Source: Hyphomicrobiales bacterium 4NK60-0047b (lineage in GTDB: Bacteria > Pseudomonadota > Alphaproteobacteria > Rhizobiales > HXMU1428-3). From it: a stretch of DNA of 64,000 nt. Position 1 is the stretch's first letter, and each line of letters starts with the position of its first letter. The stretch lies in contig BAABWY010000001.1 of NCBI GenBank assembly GCA_040367435.1, positions 310,001-374,000 of the forward strand, in the 5' to 3' direction. Shown one piece after another: positions 63,288-64,000 of the stretch. A model generated the notes under the pieces. That model was not told where the DNA came from. It saw nothing but the letters and a program-made list of their open reading frames with translations, and ran no database searches. Both the position numbers and the translations under genes were made by a program.

Positions 63288-64000
63288 TTAAAAATCATAC
63301 TTATCAGAAAAATACATAGAACCACTTTCAGACAAATGACTTCCATCTCTATAAGAAGGTAAACCATTTTTATTAAACACAAAATTATCATGTAAATAAG
63401 GATGAGTTCTGAAAATAGTTATATTGGTTTCTTTCTCTAACCGATCAATAAATTTATTATATATTTTTATCTGATGAGATTGAAAGACATCTTTAAAGTC
63501 ACAAACTTTTTTATATATCTCAATCGGCCTAGTATTTAGACAGTCTTTTAGGTCGTACTTTAAGTTTGGCAGATCTTGGATCAACACAACTTTCTTACCC
63601 ACTTTATTAAATATTTCTATTGTCCTCTTTAAAGCCAAATACGAATTTTCAAGATTATTATTTCTTTGGATTTCATTCATCTTATCAATGAAATCTATAT
63701 CATTTCTAAAATATTCAGTATGTTGAAAGGCCAAAATAACCATTTTAATATTCTGGTTCTGCAAAACAAAATCATATATTTTTTTTGACCTTTCATAACA
63801 TCGAAGGTTTCCATGATTTGGATGATTCCCCCAATCAACATGTAAAAAGGGAGCGCAACCCCCAACGCCTAAATGAAGCAAATTTTCACCTTTTTTTTGC
63901 AAATAATCACTCAATCCTAAAAAAAAGTGATTTGCATGAGAATCACCTATTAAAGCAACGGTCGGTGATTTAGCTAGACGAGAAATCTTACAATATTGAT
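63288..64000 (-). CDS. SGNH domain of an acyltransferase-3-type protein, 5' end outside the window
   Basis: The frame is open from the window edge to the TAA at 63288-63290, so the N-terminal part is missing. The visible 236 residues form an SGNH domain: VALIGDSHANHF (block I, Ser nucleophile) near 63960-63930 and DGSHLSESGSMYFS (block V, Asp and His) at the end. This is the C-terminal domain of OafA/YrhL-like O-acyltransferases, which acetylate surface polysaccharides. The membrane acyltransferase part would lie beyond the edge. More AT-rich than neighbouring genes, with an eight-T run, suggesting an acquired surface-polysaccharide gene. Confidence 0.75.
   Translation of the reverse strand, partial: QYCKISRLAKSPTVALIGDSHANHFFLGLSDYLQKKGENLLHLGVGGCAPFLHVDWGNHPNHGNLRCYERSKKIYDFVLQNQNIKMVILAFQHTEYFRNDIDFIDKMNEIQRNNNLENSYLALKRTIEIFNKVGKKVVLIQDLPNLKYDLKDCLNTRPIEIYKKVCDFKDVFQSHQIKIYNKFIDRLEKETNITIFRTHPYLHDNFVFNKNGLPSYRDGSHLSESGSMYFSDKYDF

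Overview
The window is a moderately AT-rich chromosomal segment of an alphaproteobacterium, most likely of the Hyphomicrobiales (Rhizobiales). The argument is gene order. Several blocks typical of that group occur together: tatA-tatB-tatC-serS-surE-(LysM/LytM) and DUF815-yajC-secD-secF-Mth938-phytoene synthase family; scpB-scpA-nagZ-SPOR-argS-dgt-erpA; and valS-popZ(DUF2497)-tolC-Pcm-like methyltransferase. A TrmFO gene and a PetPR/CenKR-like MarR-response regulator-kinase cluster fit the same group. I cannot name a genus from the sequence alone.

Layout. 0-6.6 kb: the end of a MarR regulator, an OmpR-type regulator and its kinase, then proC-YbjN, a small membrane protein and trmFO. 6.7-10.7 kb: a DUF4153 membrane protein and a large secreted SGNH hydrolase. 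10.8-17.3 kb: the Sec accessory operon, two genes related to complex I assembly factors, an inserted class D beta-lactamase and a divergent AAA ATPase. 17.4-20.2 kb: an accessory stretch with a two-domain glutaredoxin-like protein, a CAAT microsatellite, a small secreted protein, a DUF2189 protein and a DUF4262 pseudogene with one nonsense codon. 20.3-26.7 kb: degenerate LytM factor, surE, serS and tatCBA. 26.8-30 kb: an orphan Fe3+/polyamine-type ABC ATPase, a Tat-exported aldo/keto reductase and a DUF6064 protein. 30-38.7 kb: scpBA, nagZ, SPOR protein, argS, dgt, erpA. 38.7-43.8 kb: an accessory insertion between erpA and xth holding a radical SAM protein with an unknown partner, a secreted caspase-like protein with a secreted partner, and a glycosyltransferase. 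43.8-51.5 kb: xth, Sel1-repeat protein, ilvD, DUF898, M48 protease, SnoaL-like protein. 51.7-54 kb: an ECF sigma factor and an SDR/DoxX fusion. 54-62.4 kb: valS, a secreted HELMH protein, a very long PopZ, tolC and a Pcm-like methyltransferase. 62.7-64 kb: a tandem hairpin array, tRNA-Cys and the end of an SGNH/acyltransferase gene.

The genes are dominated by envelope biogenesis and cell-pole or division functions: Sec and Tat export, amidase activation, SPOR, PopZ, NagZ, TolC and an envelope-type two-component system. The Tat system is encoded 1.5 kb from a clear Tat substrate.

The most distinctive non-coding signal is a mosaic of short hairpins scattered through the intergenic regions. The same hairpin positions recur with different stem sequences that still pair, and one hairpin unit is amplified four times in tandem in front of tRNA-Cys. 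A second array, four 25-nt units with internal dyads, sits in the ilvD leader. No CRISPR array, prophage, transposase or origin of replication was seen.
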